NCBI GenBank assembly: GCA_023055355.1
Contig: JALJCS010000001.1
Location: 99,867,381 to 99,931,380 of the forward strand
Direction: 5' to 3'
Source of the DNA: Agelaius tricolor
Taxonomy: Eukaryota; Chordata; Aves; Passeriformes; Icteridae
Length of the DNA: 64,000 bases
The notes below the pieces were generated by a model. It saw nothing but the letters and a program-made list of their open reading frames with translations, was not told where the DNA came from and searched no databases. Position numbers and translations under genes: made by a program. How positions within the stretch are numbered: position 1 is the first letter of the stretch; each line of letters starts with the position of its first letter. Of the stretch, positions 49,200 to 61,100 are shown in pieces.

Positions 49200-50157
49200 T
49201 TTCATTTGGTGCAGGAGCCAAGATTCTGTTTAGAAGGGGGTCTACAGGAGTGGCTTTTGTGAGAACAGACAGACCAGGGACTGCACCATGGTGGAAACAA
49301 CCCATTTGAGTCAGCTCCAACCAAGCAACCGCAGGGAAGAGTTGAGCCTCTCACTTAAGATGATGGCACCTTTGTAGAAACGTATTTAAGAAAGAGCAGA
49401 AAACACTGTTCAGCAGAAAAAGGAGGGAGGGGGGAAAGAATTGTGAGGAACAATCAGGCAGTGTCCAAGGTCATTGAAGAAGGAAAGGGCAGAGGAGCTC
49501 AAAATGCTGCAGCAGAGATTGTCAGAGCTGTAGCCCTTGAAGAGAATCACGGTGGAGCAAGTATTTGCCAGTGGTTCATGGAGAGAACCATGCCAGAGGA
49601 GACATCTGCACTGCAGCCCACATAAGACCCCATGCTGCAACATGTGAATATGGCCTGAGAGTGTTGCAGCCCATGGAGTGCCCCAACAGGAGCAGGCTGT
49701 AGGCAAGAACTGTGATGCATGGAGAGAAGCCCATGCAGGAGCAGTTTCATCCTGCAGCACATAAAGAGGCCCCACACTGAAGCAGGGGAAGAGTGGGAGA
49801 AAGAAGGAGCTGCAGAGAGGAGCTGATGTGAACTAAGATCCCTCTCTCCTTACCCCATCTAAACTTTTCTGGATGAAATGAGGAAGTAGAACACTTTAAA
49901 ATAGAGGAGTGAAGATGAGCCTGGGAAGAAGTGGAGTGTGGATTTATGTTTTCTTTCTGTTTCTCACTGGTCTATTTGTAGTTGAACGTAAATTATTATT
50001 TTACCAATGTCAAGTCTGATTTGTTACAGTAAATGGTAAGTGATCTCTCTGTCCTTATCAATCTAGGAGCTTTGTCATCTTCTTTTCTTTCCTTGTCATG
50101 TAGGAGGAGGGAGAGTGAGAGAATGGCTGAGTGGTCATTACAAGGTCAGCAACTAAG
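49200..50157 (+). mobile_element. ERVL-type LTR
   Basis: The block matches the avian ERVL LTR as I remember it: GGACTGCACCATGGTGGAAA, tandem GAGAAGCCCATGCAGGAGCA-like and GCAGGGGAAGAG segments, GAGCCTGGGAAGAAGTGGAG, then GTAAATGGTAAGTGATCTCT and CTGTCCTTATC, ending near AAGGTCAGCAAC. It is in sense orientation to EYS, has no adjacent gag/pol, and looks older than the 42736 LTR because its terminal CA is degraded. The 5' limit is uncertain. Confidence 0.68.
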
Positions 50158-52099
50158 ATGATTCAAATAACCAGCTTAAAAATAATATTTATGTGTGTAT
50201 ATGTATTTCCCTAGGCATACTTGGATCTTCTTTCTTTACTTTTTTATCTTGAATTTTTTCTTTTTTACCCTTGATTTTTTCATCCTTGCCTATGTGGCTA
50301 TAGAGTTTCAAGAAAATACACTTCAAAACTTTCTCTGATTGTCTAATACTTTTAGGTACAAAATAAGCACTATATATCTTTGTAGTTATAGCCTATAACT
50401 TTTGCATATCAATTATGGGGTATGTATATTGGAACTTCCCTATCTACTACAGTTTTCATTGCTTTTTCATTTATGGAATTCACTCAAAAACAAGTAACAG
50501 TAAAAATATATGCACTATATGAATCAATTTCAATACACACAATTCCCTTTGACATTTGCATATTTTTGAAATTATAAAATGAATGTACATAATGGAAAAT
50601 TGATCTTTCCTCTCTGATAAACATAGAATAATAATATGTGCAGTAATAGCAATTATGGTTAGTAATAGACATTGCTTCTTACTTTTTTTTGGCTTTTTGT
50701 TTCTTTGCTATGATGGATGAGACATGATTGACAGATGTGCTTCTTCCATGCTCAGTTAAGATGGCTCATCCTGTCAAAAAAGAAGCAAAAAAGTGTTTTG
50801 AGTCTTTACACAGGAGAATATTCAGTTTGTTGTTATTTTGGCTTGTATCTGGTAGAAAGCTGTGATCAGACTCCATCCTAGATTTGTTTTATTTTATCTG
50901 GTTTTACTGATCTTTTATCTCTATTTTCATAAAAGATAGAAACAAGTGTAAATCAGGAAAATCAGCTAATTTTCCATATTAAAAGCCCCACAGCTTATGC
51001 ACATGCAGAGGCTACTTCAAGTAAATAAATATTTATTCATCAGGACCAGCCAGATTGCACAAAAGACATGGGCATGGCCAACATTGGTGGATGTACAAAG
51101 ACCTCAGATAAGGTGGATGCTTTTCATGTCTCTCTGAGACTTTTTCACACTCCTGGGTATTTTTACCTATTGCTAACTAGTTTAAAAAGCATTTGGTAAA
51201 GTAAGTAATTTCTTGAAATAAGCTAAACTAAGATTAACTTCACAAAAAAACCCCAAAAAACATGGTTTATGCACAAGATACAGATAGGTAAATCTAAGAG
51301 TAAGAAGAAAGGGAGATACCCACTTTATTCTGTAAAACACACTATCTGTAACTACAGACCCACAGGACAATTTCAGTGTGTGTAATACTTCAGAGACATC
51401 TGGCCATGACATAGGAAGTTTATTTTAAGTCAGAGCGACTGAATTAGAGAGTCTTTTAAATAGAAAGTAATAGGAAAAATAGATCATATAGATTGGTGAA
51501 ACAAAAAAAAAATGGGTGAGACCTACAAAAATGTTGAAGAGGAGTTTCACCCCCAAAGTGCTAAACCCTCTGAGGGCATTCAACTGACAGGCATTTTTAT
51601 AATCTATGGCATGAGAAAATCCTATCAACTGATATCATAGTATGATCTTGCATCACAGATACTCTAGCAACAGAGTATATCCTAAACCCCAGGAATATTA
51701 AATTATTATATTCAGTTTCAGGAAAATAAACTTTGTAATAGTGAGGCCCACAAGCATATTAACAGCTATTAAACAAATAATGTTAAAAGCCCAGGTAAAA
51801 TGTGTGCTATAGCTGAAGAACACAAAGTGGTTCAAAACCCTGACTGGCTTAAGAAGGAAACTTTAGACTGTCACAAGGAAGAAAATGGCCTTTTAATAAA
51901 TGGAGAGTTTGCCTATATGGAAAAAATAGAAAAGTTTTCAAAACATATTAATTCAAATGTTGGCAGGAACTTCAAATACCTAAATAAAAAATTTGAAAGT
52001 GTCTTTTAAAGGGCACTCTAACCTATAAAAATTTATTTACACCTATCAAAGTCTGGAAGCAGGAAATTGGTGGGATTGCTTGATGGTGAAAGTGCAAAA

Positions 52100-53045
52100 T
52101 GTGCACTCAAACAGGGTTTGAGAGAAGCTTAGTGAATTCTTTGTATTTGACAAATGCCAGAAGGACCTCACAGAATGGAAAGAGGGAAAAGGTGGCAGAT
52201 AAGCTTCAGTGTAAAGTAATACTCCAGGGAGAAACAGCCTCATACAACTGAATTCAACCATCAGTTACGATTCAGGAAAGAAGATTTGGAACAATTATTG
52301 ACAGTTCTCTGAAGTCATTGTCTCAATCTACAGTCACAGCAAAGCACAGCAAAAAAATCTTACTGGCCATGATCAGGAAAAGTATGAGGAACAAGGCAGA
52401 GGACATGATTTCCCTGCTACATAAAACCAGGTGGGCTCATACATTGGTTATTGTGCGCAGTTTTGGACCTTGTACCTTAAGGAGAGTTAGAGAAGCTACA
52501 GAGAGTAACAAATATTATGTGAATTGCCTAGCCTACATATAAGGAGATATTTAAAGGCCTGAAATTGTTCCCTTTAAAGAGGGGAAATTGGAAGGAAATG
52601 TAATTAAGATTTAGAAAACTGCTGCAGAGGAAGATAAATGGAAAATCACTTCCCCAAATTCTGTAGTAAGGAACAGACATTTGGGGGAACATGATAAAAA
52701 TAAACAGAGAAATATCTGGAGGAAACTAAACTACTTTCTTTCAGAGGAAGCAGAGAACAGCTAGAACTTCCTGCCCCAAAGGCTAGGGAGTCAGGTCATC
52801 TCTTAGTAGGTTAAGAAAAATTAGGCATGTCACAGACACCAGGTTCATAAGTGAATGATAAATGAATCAGTCAGGGAAATACAGTTTATCATGTCTGATT
52901 AGACGGTTCTGCTTGCTGAAGGGAGGAAGCATGGGACATAGATTTTGCTAAAGTGGCTTTCCCTCCATCACTACTACAGACAGAATACTGGGACAGACAG
53001 GGCGCTGGTCTGATCCAGTATGACCCTGCTTTCTATTATTGTCTC
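52100..53045 (+). mobile_element. old CR1 LINE fragment (reptile-type)
   Basis: The plus strand reads as a 3' CR1 segment of the older, turtle-like kind: GGCAGATAAGCTTCAGTGTA, AGTAATACTCCAGGG, GACAGTTCTCTGAAGTCATT, GGTGGGCTCATACATTGGTT, and close to the end GATCCAGTATGACCCTGC. It is strongly diverged with many indels. The part before 52190 is less certain. Confidence 0.65.
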
Positions 53046-56000
53046 AAAATTAGATTTATTTTTATTATTTTTTTCTCTTCTCCTTGTGCTCATAACAAAA
53101 AAAAAATTCAAGGCAAAAAACCCCATTCGTATAATTTTGAACTCCTTTTGAATTACTTTGGATAAAACCAACTTTCTGAAAGGTGAACCCAAGTTTTCTC
53201 TGTTCAGTCCTCAAGATATTGTATATATATTCAATCTACCAAAACAAAAGTTAAAAAGTTTTGGGAAGTAAGTAATTAAACAAAATGGATGCATGATTAT
53301 ATTAACTGCAAAAAATAGTGTAATAATTTTACTTAATAGAAAAATAAAATTTATGTATAGTTTTGTTAAGCATCAAGTAGAAATATATCTGGACCAGTCA
53401 TCTAAAGGTCTCAATATAAATCTCATACTTTTCTATGGCATCAATATATTGAGATTTAACCCAATATATATACACTGTAAAATTAGATTATTTTTTTTAA
53501 ATCGGGATTAAGCATGCATTAAAACCATATGCATATTATATTCTGTATGTAAAAAAATTTGTTTTAAAACATGAATTAGCTTCTAAAGCATTTATTTACA
53601 ACCATTTTTACTCTCTCCATGCTTTATTTTTTTATTTCGTTCTAAACCCTTAGCCACGTGGATCTTGCTTATTAAAAACCTTCAATTTTGACCTGAGAAT
53701 AGTGTTGTCCTATCATTAAGTGAATGGAAGCATGCCTCTTGAAAGCATCTTTCTTTGGTGGTGCAATATTTATCTTTAAATTCCTTTCTTATCCCTTTCT
53801 TTTCTCCCCTTACCGCCCCCTGCAATCACCATAGTGGATTTGAATTAGTTCTCAAAAGAATTATTCCGCTTTATAATTACCTTTTTGATACACAGTAAAA
53901 ATTCACTAAAATAAAAATAAGTCTACATTTTACAATTTTTTGCATTGAAGCTCTTTTATAGAAAGAGATTTGAAAGATTAGTTAGAAATAATTTTGTATT
54001 TCTAATCAGCGTTTCCAACGCAGAGTAATGGAAAATAGTCCTTTCTGCTGGAAAATTTAAAAAAAAATCCTAGCTTCCAAAATGCACTACTACATTTTTT
54101 TTCTTTTAAGAAACAGTGTTGAACAGACATATTATTTTGAAAAATAGTAGATTTTTACTATTTTTATTAGTTTGCCAAAATGTGTTCCCTTAGAAATTTT
54201 TCAAGCTATGGATTGTGAGTTTGGAAATAATATAATGAAATATGTAGAAAGTTGGGCTTTCTTAGACAGAATAACCTCACTTCCAAAGGCAGATGTCAGT
54301 ATGGACCCACAGATTTGGACATGGAAGTAGTATGCCTTGAGCACAGTGCCTTTCTAGGTCACTTGTTAAGAGTCCAGATTTCAGAACAATTCCCTGCCAG
54401 AAGAACCAGTGAACTGTGCCATGCCAAGGTGGACTCTCTTAAGGGACAGTCATTTTCTTCCTAGTACAAACAAGATTTACTACACCATGACATTCAGAGA
54501 ACAGGAAACACCAAGAAGAAATAATAAATTATTGCACTCTAATAAATGTAGTGGATCTTGTATGACATTGTTTGAACTAAGAATTCTTAATAAAATCCAG
54601 CCTTAAAAGAGCTGCATCACTAGAAATCTCAGTAGTCTTTCACTTTTTTGCCTTGATTTTTAAATTGCCTTGCTATGCTAGAAAAATCAATAAGGACTTA
54701 TATTTACTGTAAACATAGTTTAGTAAAAATAAATCCAGAAAATCACCATTCTGTGCTCCTGTTAGAAGTATGTATTTTCCATTCACTTACATCTCCATGG
54801 AAATTAATACTTGTATTTAGCTTTTATTTGCCTGGAGTATGTTTTAGAGATGCCTCAAGCCTTTATTTTAAAACATAATGAGGTGGAAGATCAACATTTA
54901 GCAGTTTTATAGTGACTGATTCTCAGTAGTCAAGTTGAACCTTTTCTCTTGCTGGATATATCTGGATTTGGGGAATTCTGGTGGTTATTTTTGTACTAAC
55001 TATCTCTGGGAGTTAAATACTCAATTTATAATAGTTCTTGTGAAAATAACTGTGCACTGCCATTATCTCTCTCTCAATTTTTTTGTTGACTATGTAAACC
55101 TGAGAACACTCATAGAGCCATCAAGAATTCTGGAACTTCTTACAGCAAAGAACTTACATTAATTATTGTTTTTAATAGCTAGAAACAGATCTATAATCCA
55201 TAAATTTGTCTAATAATTTTTAACCCTTATATACTATGTTTTCAGCATTATCATGTGAAAATTATATATATGATGTAATAATTGTTTTGAAAAAAATTCT
55301 ATCCTAAAAATTCTGTTGTTATTTTTTCTTAGATTTAACTTACTGTGAAGTATTTTAGCTAGTACTTAAGTCATGTTATAGTTTACATTTTTTGACACAC
55401 TTTGTAGTAAACAGATTCTAGAACTTGACACAATGTCTCAGTTTCCACTAACCATAAAAAGAGAAATAATAATCTGTCTTGGTAAGTCATAGTGTTAGTC
55501 ACAGTTCCATCTCTGAACACTTAAGGTTAGAATTAGCAATTTTTCCAAAGCATTCCCATGAAAGTTCATATTGATAGCTTGTCCATTATAATTTTTAAAT
55601 CTTCTCCAAGTTCATTGCCTATTAACAACATATAAACTCAAAGGATTCCATGTGAGGTCAAAGTAGAGAAAGTCCATGCTTCACAGAAAAAACCAACAAA
55701 CTCAGAAAGGTACCCCTCCTTCTTTACTCCTAGGAGGTCAGATGTAAGAAAATTCAAAAGATATTTGGATGAGAATAAAGTGTGTCAGACTAGTGAAGAG
55801 TTGATAAAAACTCTATACAAATAATTACAATTGCATAATTTTTTATTTTATTAAATAATTTATTTTCTTTGCATTGAAGCTTATGAAAGCCATCCCTGTT
55901 TTGAAAGATGAGCTGGGCAGGGGAGCATTGGTATGCTGAAAAGTGTTAGTACTGGGCATCCATTATGCATGTGAGGAACCTTTGGCAATAAGCAGAGCAC

Positions 56001-56099
56001 CTCAACTGAAGTCAATAAGTGTGGGGCATTTTGGGATGTTTTGGTAACAGTGCAAGCAGCAAAACCCTTCAGAACAAGAAGATGAGAAGGTAGGGCCTT

Positions 56100-57160
56100 A
56101 GGAGCAGTTTTCTGTCCTAGTTTCCTTGTCTGTGTGTGGCTGTAGCCCTGGTTTGACTGAAGCTGTCCTGGAATGGAACAAACAAAACAGAAAGGGAAAA
56201 AGAAAAAGGGCAATGATGGCCACAGGAAAGCTAGGAATCACAGCTCCCTTTGGACAGGTTACTTGCTCTGATAGGACAGAAAAAAAAGTTTTACAGCTTA
56301 TGAATACCCAGGTGTGGCGAGTTCCCTTTGTCTGGCTGCCACACAGCTACTCCTGCACTCCTCCACCTAATCAAAAGAGAGAGAGGAAATAAAAAGACAA
56401 GCTTGTGGGTCAAGATTAGGACTGGGAGATCGGTCATGGTCACCAATTATTGTCACTCAGCCTAGGAAAGAATAATTTAAATTACACTAAAAGACTTTCT
56501 TTCCAACCTGCCAGAAACCATGTTTCTGCAGAGTCTCCTCTCAGGGGGCTGCAGCTCCTGCCAGGAGCATGGTCAAGCATGGGCTCTCCCACAGGCTGCA
56601 ATCTCCTTCAGGGCACATCTACCTGCCATGGTGCGATGGTCACACATGTGGCAGTGTGGATACCTGCTCCTATGTGGTCCTTGGTGGGCTAGAAGAGGCC
56701 AGACTGTTTCCCAATGTTCTTGAGGATCTTCCCAGGGATCCCTGCTGGACACTGCTTCCCCATTCCTTCTCTGACCTTTCAAACTGCAAGGGTTTTTTTC
56801 ACACTTTTTCCTCACTACTGTCTCTAATGCTTTTCTGCACATTTTTATACACTTTGTAAACACATTTCAGCTGCCCTGGCCTTGGGCTCAGCCACACCCC
56901 ACATGTGGTGGGTGGTTGGATCTGGCTGGAACCATCTCTGTCTGACTGGGGCAGGCCTGGCCTCCTCTCACAGAGTGCCCCCTGCCACCCTGCAGCCCAC
57001 TGCAAGCAAAACCTTGCCAAATGAATCTCTTTTAACAGCTCTTTTAACCTGTGTTATCTCAATCTCTTATGTCAAACAAAGCCGTGTGCCAGGCCTGCTG
57101 CTTGGGCCAGAACGTAGCGGGGCAGTGAGGCCTGGTGGCGTATGAGGCAAAAAGTCTCAT
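56100..57160. mobile_element. GC-rich interspersed repeat, possibly ERV-derived
   Basis: A roughly 1 kb block with high GC in a very AT-rich intron. Segments such as CACTACTGTCTCTAATGCTT, CACTTTGTAAACACATTTCA, CCCCCTGCCACCCTGCAGCC and GCAAGCAAAACCTTGCCAAA recall an avian retrovirus-derived repeat, but I cannot name the family, strand or ends. Overlapping ORFs of 67-110 codons on both strands show no known domain and are best explained by the lower stop density of GC-rich DNA. Confidence 0.5.
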
Positions 57161-57494
57161 ACAATGAGACTTTCAGTGTTCTCAGAGGAAACAAAAAATG
57201 AAAGTAGGGCTTTAAAAAAATGAAGAAATCTGAGAGAATAGTAATTAAAAAGAGTACTGGATGTTTGTAGAAAGTCCTGAAGAAGGAAACAATTTGGGGG
57301 CCAAGGCTGTTGCCGTTATTGCCCCATGACCTCTCAGTGTTACAACTGCTCAGTAGGCTCTGGAGGTCTCAGGATGTTCTCTGCTTTTTAAATGGAATAA
57401 TTCTGTTGAGAAATCCAACTCAGAGCTGAAAGTAATTTTGTGCCTTCTGGGAGGAGTTTCATTTTGGTATTATTTTCTTTGCAGTGGCTTATTT

Positions 57495-57566
57495 TTGGTT
57501 GGTTGATTTTCTGGGTTTTGGGTGGTTTTTGTGTATGTGTGGCTTTGTTTCTTTTTTTTTTTTTGT
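57495..57566. repeat. G/T-rich low-complexity tract
   Basis: GGTTGGTTGATTTTCTGGGT continues as T runs with GGG and ends in a run of about 13 T. Similar to tracts at 32118 and 34328. Confidence 0.75.
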
Positions 57567-60030
57567 TCCTAAATATTTATTGCTAGCAAATTGTTGGTAG
57601 AAGATGCACAAATTCTTAAGAGGTTTGCTGTCAGATCAAGATTTTGTCTCTGAAGCTTAAAAATTATGCATTTTTAAATTCCCATTCAAATTAAAGTTCC
57701 AAATTTAGTAAAGATTGAAAAGACCCCATGAAAATAAGAAGCTAAAAATTTAAATATAAATAAGTCAGTAATTGTGACACTCCTATATATCAACAAATTT
57801 GTGTTTTGGAAAAGCTAAAATGACCCATCTTTGTGAAAGTTATTTTTGTAGTTGTCATTTTTCTTAGTTATTCAGAGGCAATTTTCCTTATCTGATCAAT
57901 TCCAAGGAAGGAAAGGTTAAAATTTTATATTATTAGGTTGGGAACTGGGCAGCTGAGGTGACCAAGAAAGTATTTTTCTCCTACTGTACTGAAAAAGAGA
58001 GGCAATGGGACTCTAGGACTGCGAGTCCCTATTGTTTCTCTGATTGGGCAGCTGTCTGGTTAGGGGTCATAGTTAAGATTCAATCTCATATTATATAAAG
58101 GAAGACAAAATGAAAATAGCATTGGTGTTTCAATGAAGTTGTCTTCAGATAATCAGGGTAGCTGGGAATGTTCTGCAGAGCCAGCTATTCTCTAATGCCA
58201 GCTGTAAAATCAGCCTCTGGTGGGATCCAAGATATACAAAACTTGGTAACAGTTGTCTTACAACTTCAGTTTGTCATCTAGTGTTCTTGTTCTTTGGACT
58301 AAAATCTACAGCATTTAGTGGTAGTGTGGTAGCTCATCAACTTTGGAATAAAGTTATTTGTGGCATTTTTAACATAGTTCTGCCTTTATGCTGACACAAT
58401 TTTCTTGCATGAGTTAAGAGCAGTGCAGACTGTCATGTCTCTGGTAATAGTGTACTCTGGTTTTTTTCAAGTCTAATGACAAACTTTTAACAGCAGCACA
58501 TCAAAATGTACTGGAAAGTGATAGGTGTGATTTCTTTCCTACAAACTTTCTGACATTTATCTTACTGTAAAATTTTAAAAGAACAATACATTTCACAGGA
58601 GAAAATAAAAGGGTTTTGTGTTGTTCAAAACTTGGTACAACTGTGATAGTGTAATGAACCAAAGCTGTGAACTTTAGGCTGAGCTTTGAATTTATCCTTA
58701 GTTACTTTGATGATTTCAGTATTTTTTGGAATTTAACTTTAGAATCACAATTAAGTAAAAATTTGATCCATTAATTAGTGTAGATTTAATTTATTCTGCT
58801 AATGAGAATAAATAAATTTCGGGTTTGTAGTTTGGTATACAAGTGAATACAAATTAGGAAGATTGGAAAAGTTAATGGAATAGAAAAAAATCAGAGAGTT
58901 GGAACTGAAAATTGAGATTTTTTTTTTAAACAAAATAGAACACTACTGTCTGCCAATAAGAAAAAAGTAATTAATATAGCAAAAGATTACTTCTAGAACC
59001 TAGACACAAATTTTGGCAGTCTGTAGGGTTATCTCCATCTTCCTGTGGGATATATAATTCAATTAGCTTATGTAATGCTCACTAATAAATCATCCTATAT
59101 ATACCCAGCTGGAGAGCTTATAGGAAAATAAGTTGTTTTCTCACAATTCCCCATGGACATCTGCATTTACATTCTGTCAAAGCTACAGTATTACCTGCAG
59201 GAAATGTGAGTGCCCTTGGATATCCTTAAAGAATTAAACCTTCTAAAGTTACAGGAGTGTGAAAATAAATTTAAAATAGTGGATTTAGCCAGACTATTTG
59301 GGTTGCAGCTGCAAAATACAACTCCTTTGGGATATAGGTAAAACCTACATTTCTGTGATCAAGGGTAAACACATATTTCTTGCACTGTCTGTTGCACCAA
59401 CTAAACTCTCTCGTAATTCTGGAGAAATATTAACTTGCTGCTAATTTGTGTGGTTAAATTTGATGATTAAATTTGATGATTTTTACATTAGCCTTATCAG
59501 AGGAAATTGTTATTATGTGAACACATAAACATGTTTCTATTTGCAGTATTAGGCATAAATTGATAATGAGAAAACATTTATCAGGAAATACTAATAAAGG
59601 GCTTGTGTGCATTCATTTATATAAGTAATTCTTTATTCTGTCCATAATTGCCTTTCTAATGTGTTTCTTTTACAGCAGTAGGCCCTAATGTAAAAAATTA
59701 GAAGGAATAATTGTAAGACTGTGGCTCAAAAACATGCTTTAAAATTTAATCATGATTGGGATTGCATACTTTTGGTTGCTTATATAAAGCTATATTTGCA
59801 TCTTCACAAGATTAATGAGTAGGAGCAAGTATAGTGAGTGTGAGCTGTAATCAAAGGATCTCTATATAGCAAAACATTGTATCAAATTAGAGACTTCTGT
59901 TTATCAGACAGTAAAAACGTCCAATACTTTTTCTAATCTCCAGATTCAGTCTCTTGCACTTGTTGAGCTGAATGAGTAACTAATGTGTTTTAAAGGTGTG
60001 TAATCACTGTATTATTATTTCTCTTCTCAG

Positions 60031-60230
60031 GAATGTGAATCTGCTCCCTGCATTAATGGAGGTTCTTGTCAAGATGCCATCAATGCATTTGTTTGTGTTT
60101 GCCTGAGTGGTTACACTGGCAGGTTTTGTGAAGTGGATGTTGATGTTTGCAGAGAGTCCACACTGAACTCAGTTCTTTGTTACAATGGAGGTGTATGTGT
60201 TGATGGACCTGGAAGAAACTTTCATTGCAG
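60031..60230 (+). CDS. EYS: EYS exon 8 of window (EGF 10 and most of EGF 11)
   Basis: A 200-bp exon, phase 0 in and phase 2 out. It starts GAA TGT after ttctcttctcag and reads ECESAPCINGGSC, QDAINAFVC, VCLSGYTGRFC, completing EGF 10. EGF 11 begins EVDVDVCRES, then TLNSVLCYNGGVC, VDGPGRNFHC, ending in AG|gttagt. EGF 10 has O-glucose (C-E-S-A-P-C), O-fucose (C-I-N-G-G-S-C) and hydroxylation motifs. EGF 11 has nine residues between its first two cysteines instead of the usual four or five; human EYS shares this long loop and the LNSV..C.NGG.CVDGPG signature, strongly supporting orthology. The next exon, which should start G TGC to close EGF 11, is not found before 64000. Confidence 0.94.
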
Positions 60231-60865
60231 GTTAGTATGAATATTGTCATATAACTGCTTAAATTAATACACATTGATTTGTAAATATTTCAGGGCAGTA
60301 CTGATACTATGTGCACTATATGAACTCAAAGGGATTTAGTGCTCAATTTAGTGGTCAAAAATATTGTTATCTTAAACTCTTCATTGCTTAACATCAGACT
60401 CTTATGTCTGAAAAGTTATCTTCTAGTGCGTTTCAGAATCATGTGTGGAAATGTCTAACATAAAGTGACCCTAAAATATTTAAAATTATTATGTTATTTT
60501 TATGTATGTACTCGTGTGTTTCAAACTCAAAGGGAATATGAACTTGCATTCAAATTTAGATGACAGGTAATTTACATGCTCTGTGTGCACAGACATATCC
60601 AAAACAATGTCCTAAGATCCATCATCATTATTCTCCAGCTGTTAGACTTCTGCCTAAAAGCATGTAGTTTTATACCTTATATACTTGTAATATGGTTTTA
60701 AAATTAGGCTACTTTATAGACTGTTTATATTATTATGACAAATCTTAATATCTAAGTCCCTTTTCAATTACTACATTTGTAGAAATATTAAATACCTAGA
60801 ACTTATTTTATAAACATTCTTAAGAGAGAAAATAGATATCTACTCCTATAAATTTATATATTCTA

Positions 60866-61100
60866 GATCCCTCTGAGTACCTTCCTCCAGTGAATCAACT
60901 TCAGCACTCAGCTTGGTGTCATAGGCAAACTGACTGAGAGTGCCCTTAATCCCACAATCTATGTCATTGATGAAGATATTAAATAGTGTTTATGTCATGA
61001 CAACTCAAAAAATATTATCATTTAGCTTAGACCTTCCAATATGTGCTAAAGTAATTCACACTCTGTTGATTCTGCAATGGGCTACTACCTGCACAAAGAC
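60866..61100 (-). mobile_element. CR1 LINE fragment (ORF2 3' part)
   Basis: The plus strand is antisense CR1: CAACTTCAGCACTCAGCTTG, GTGTCATAGGCAAACTGACT, GAGAGTGCCCTTAATCCCAC and GATGAAGATATTAAATAGTG. It lies about 640 bp after an EYS exon. The right limit is uncertain. Confidence 0.8.

Larger units (their letters stand above)
47475..60030 (+). other. EYS intron, 12.6 kb
   Basis: The intron contains an ERVL-type LTR (about 49200-50157, plus), an old CR1 fragment (about 52100-53045, plus), and a GC-rich repeat block (about 56100-57160). The stretches 47475-49200, 50160-52100, 53045-56100 and 57160-60030 are AT-rich; apart from a G/T-rich patch near 57495-57566 I recognise nothing in them. It separates a phase-0 junction in the EGF 10 linker (N|E-C). 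Confidence 0.85.
9394..60230 (+). other. EYS: EYS gene, central EGF-repeat region (partial; 8 exons)
   Basis: Eight exons on the plus strand splice in frame into about 394 codons made entirely of EGF repeats: one C-terminal half, nine complete, and one lacking its last two cysteines. I assign EYS because the order of repeats and intron positions are collinear with human EYS as I remember it. Distinctive pieces include FTG.FCHQR in the second exon, CLHGR at the 46875 junction, and LNSV.CYNGG.CVDGPG in the last exon. EYS is a secreted extracellular-matrix protein of photoreceptors, orthologous to Drosophila eyes shut/spacemaker, and its loss causes RP25 retinal degeneration in humans. Large introns fit a gene that is very long in vertebrates. 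Promoter, signal peptide, laminin-G domains and stop are outside the window. NOTCH, CRB1 and SLIT families were considered and fit less well. The comparison is from memory, not an alignment. Confidence 0.9.

Noticed and set aside
49410..49777. 121- and 76-codon minus-strand ORFs
   Set aside because: They lie antisense within the ERVL-type LTR and show no retroviral or host domain.
53805..53840. CTCF-like half site (CCGCCCCCTGCAATC)
   Set aside because: It lacks the second half of the core (TGG) and is only a C-rich patch.
55881..57145. Cluster of overlapping ORFs on both strands
   Set aside because: GC-rich repeat DNA has fewer stops; none has a domain, codon pattern or splice context supporting a gene.
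9394..60230. NOTCH, CRB1, SLIT or fibrillin as the identity of the EGF gene
   Set aside because: NOTCH and fibrillin differ in exon phase and repeat signatures, and CRB1 and SLIT would show laminin-G or LRR segments interleaved; the idiosyncratic residues match EYS.
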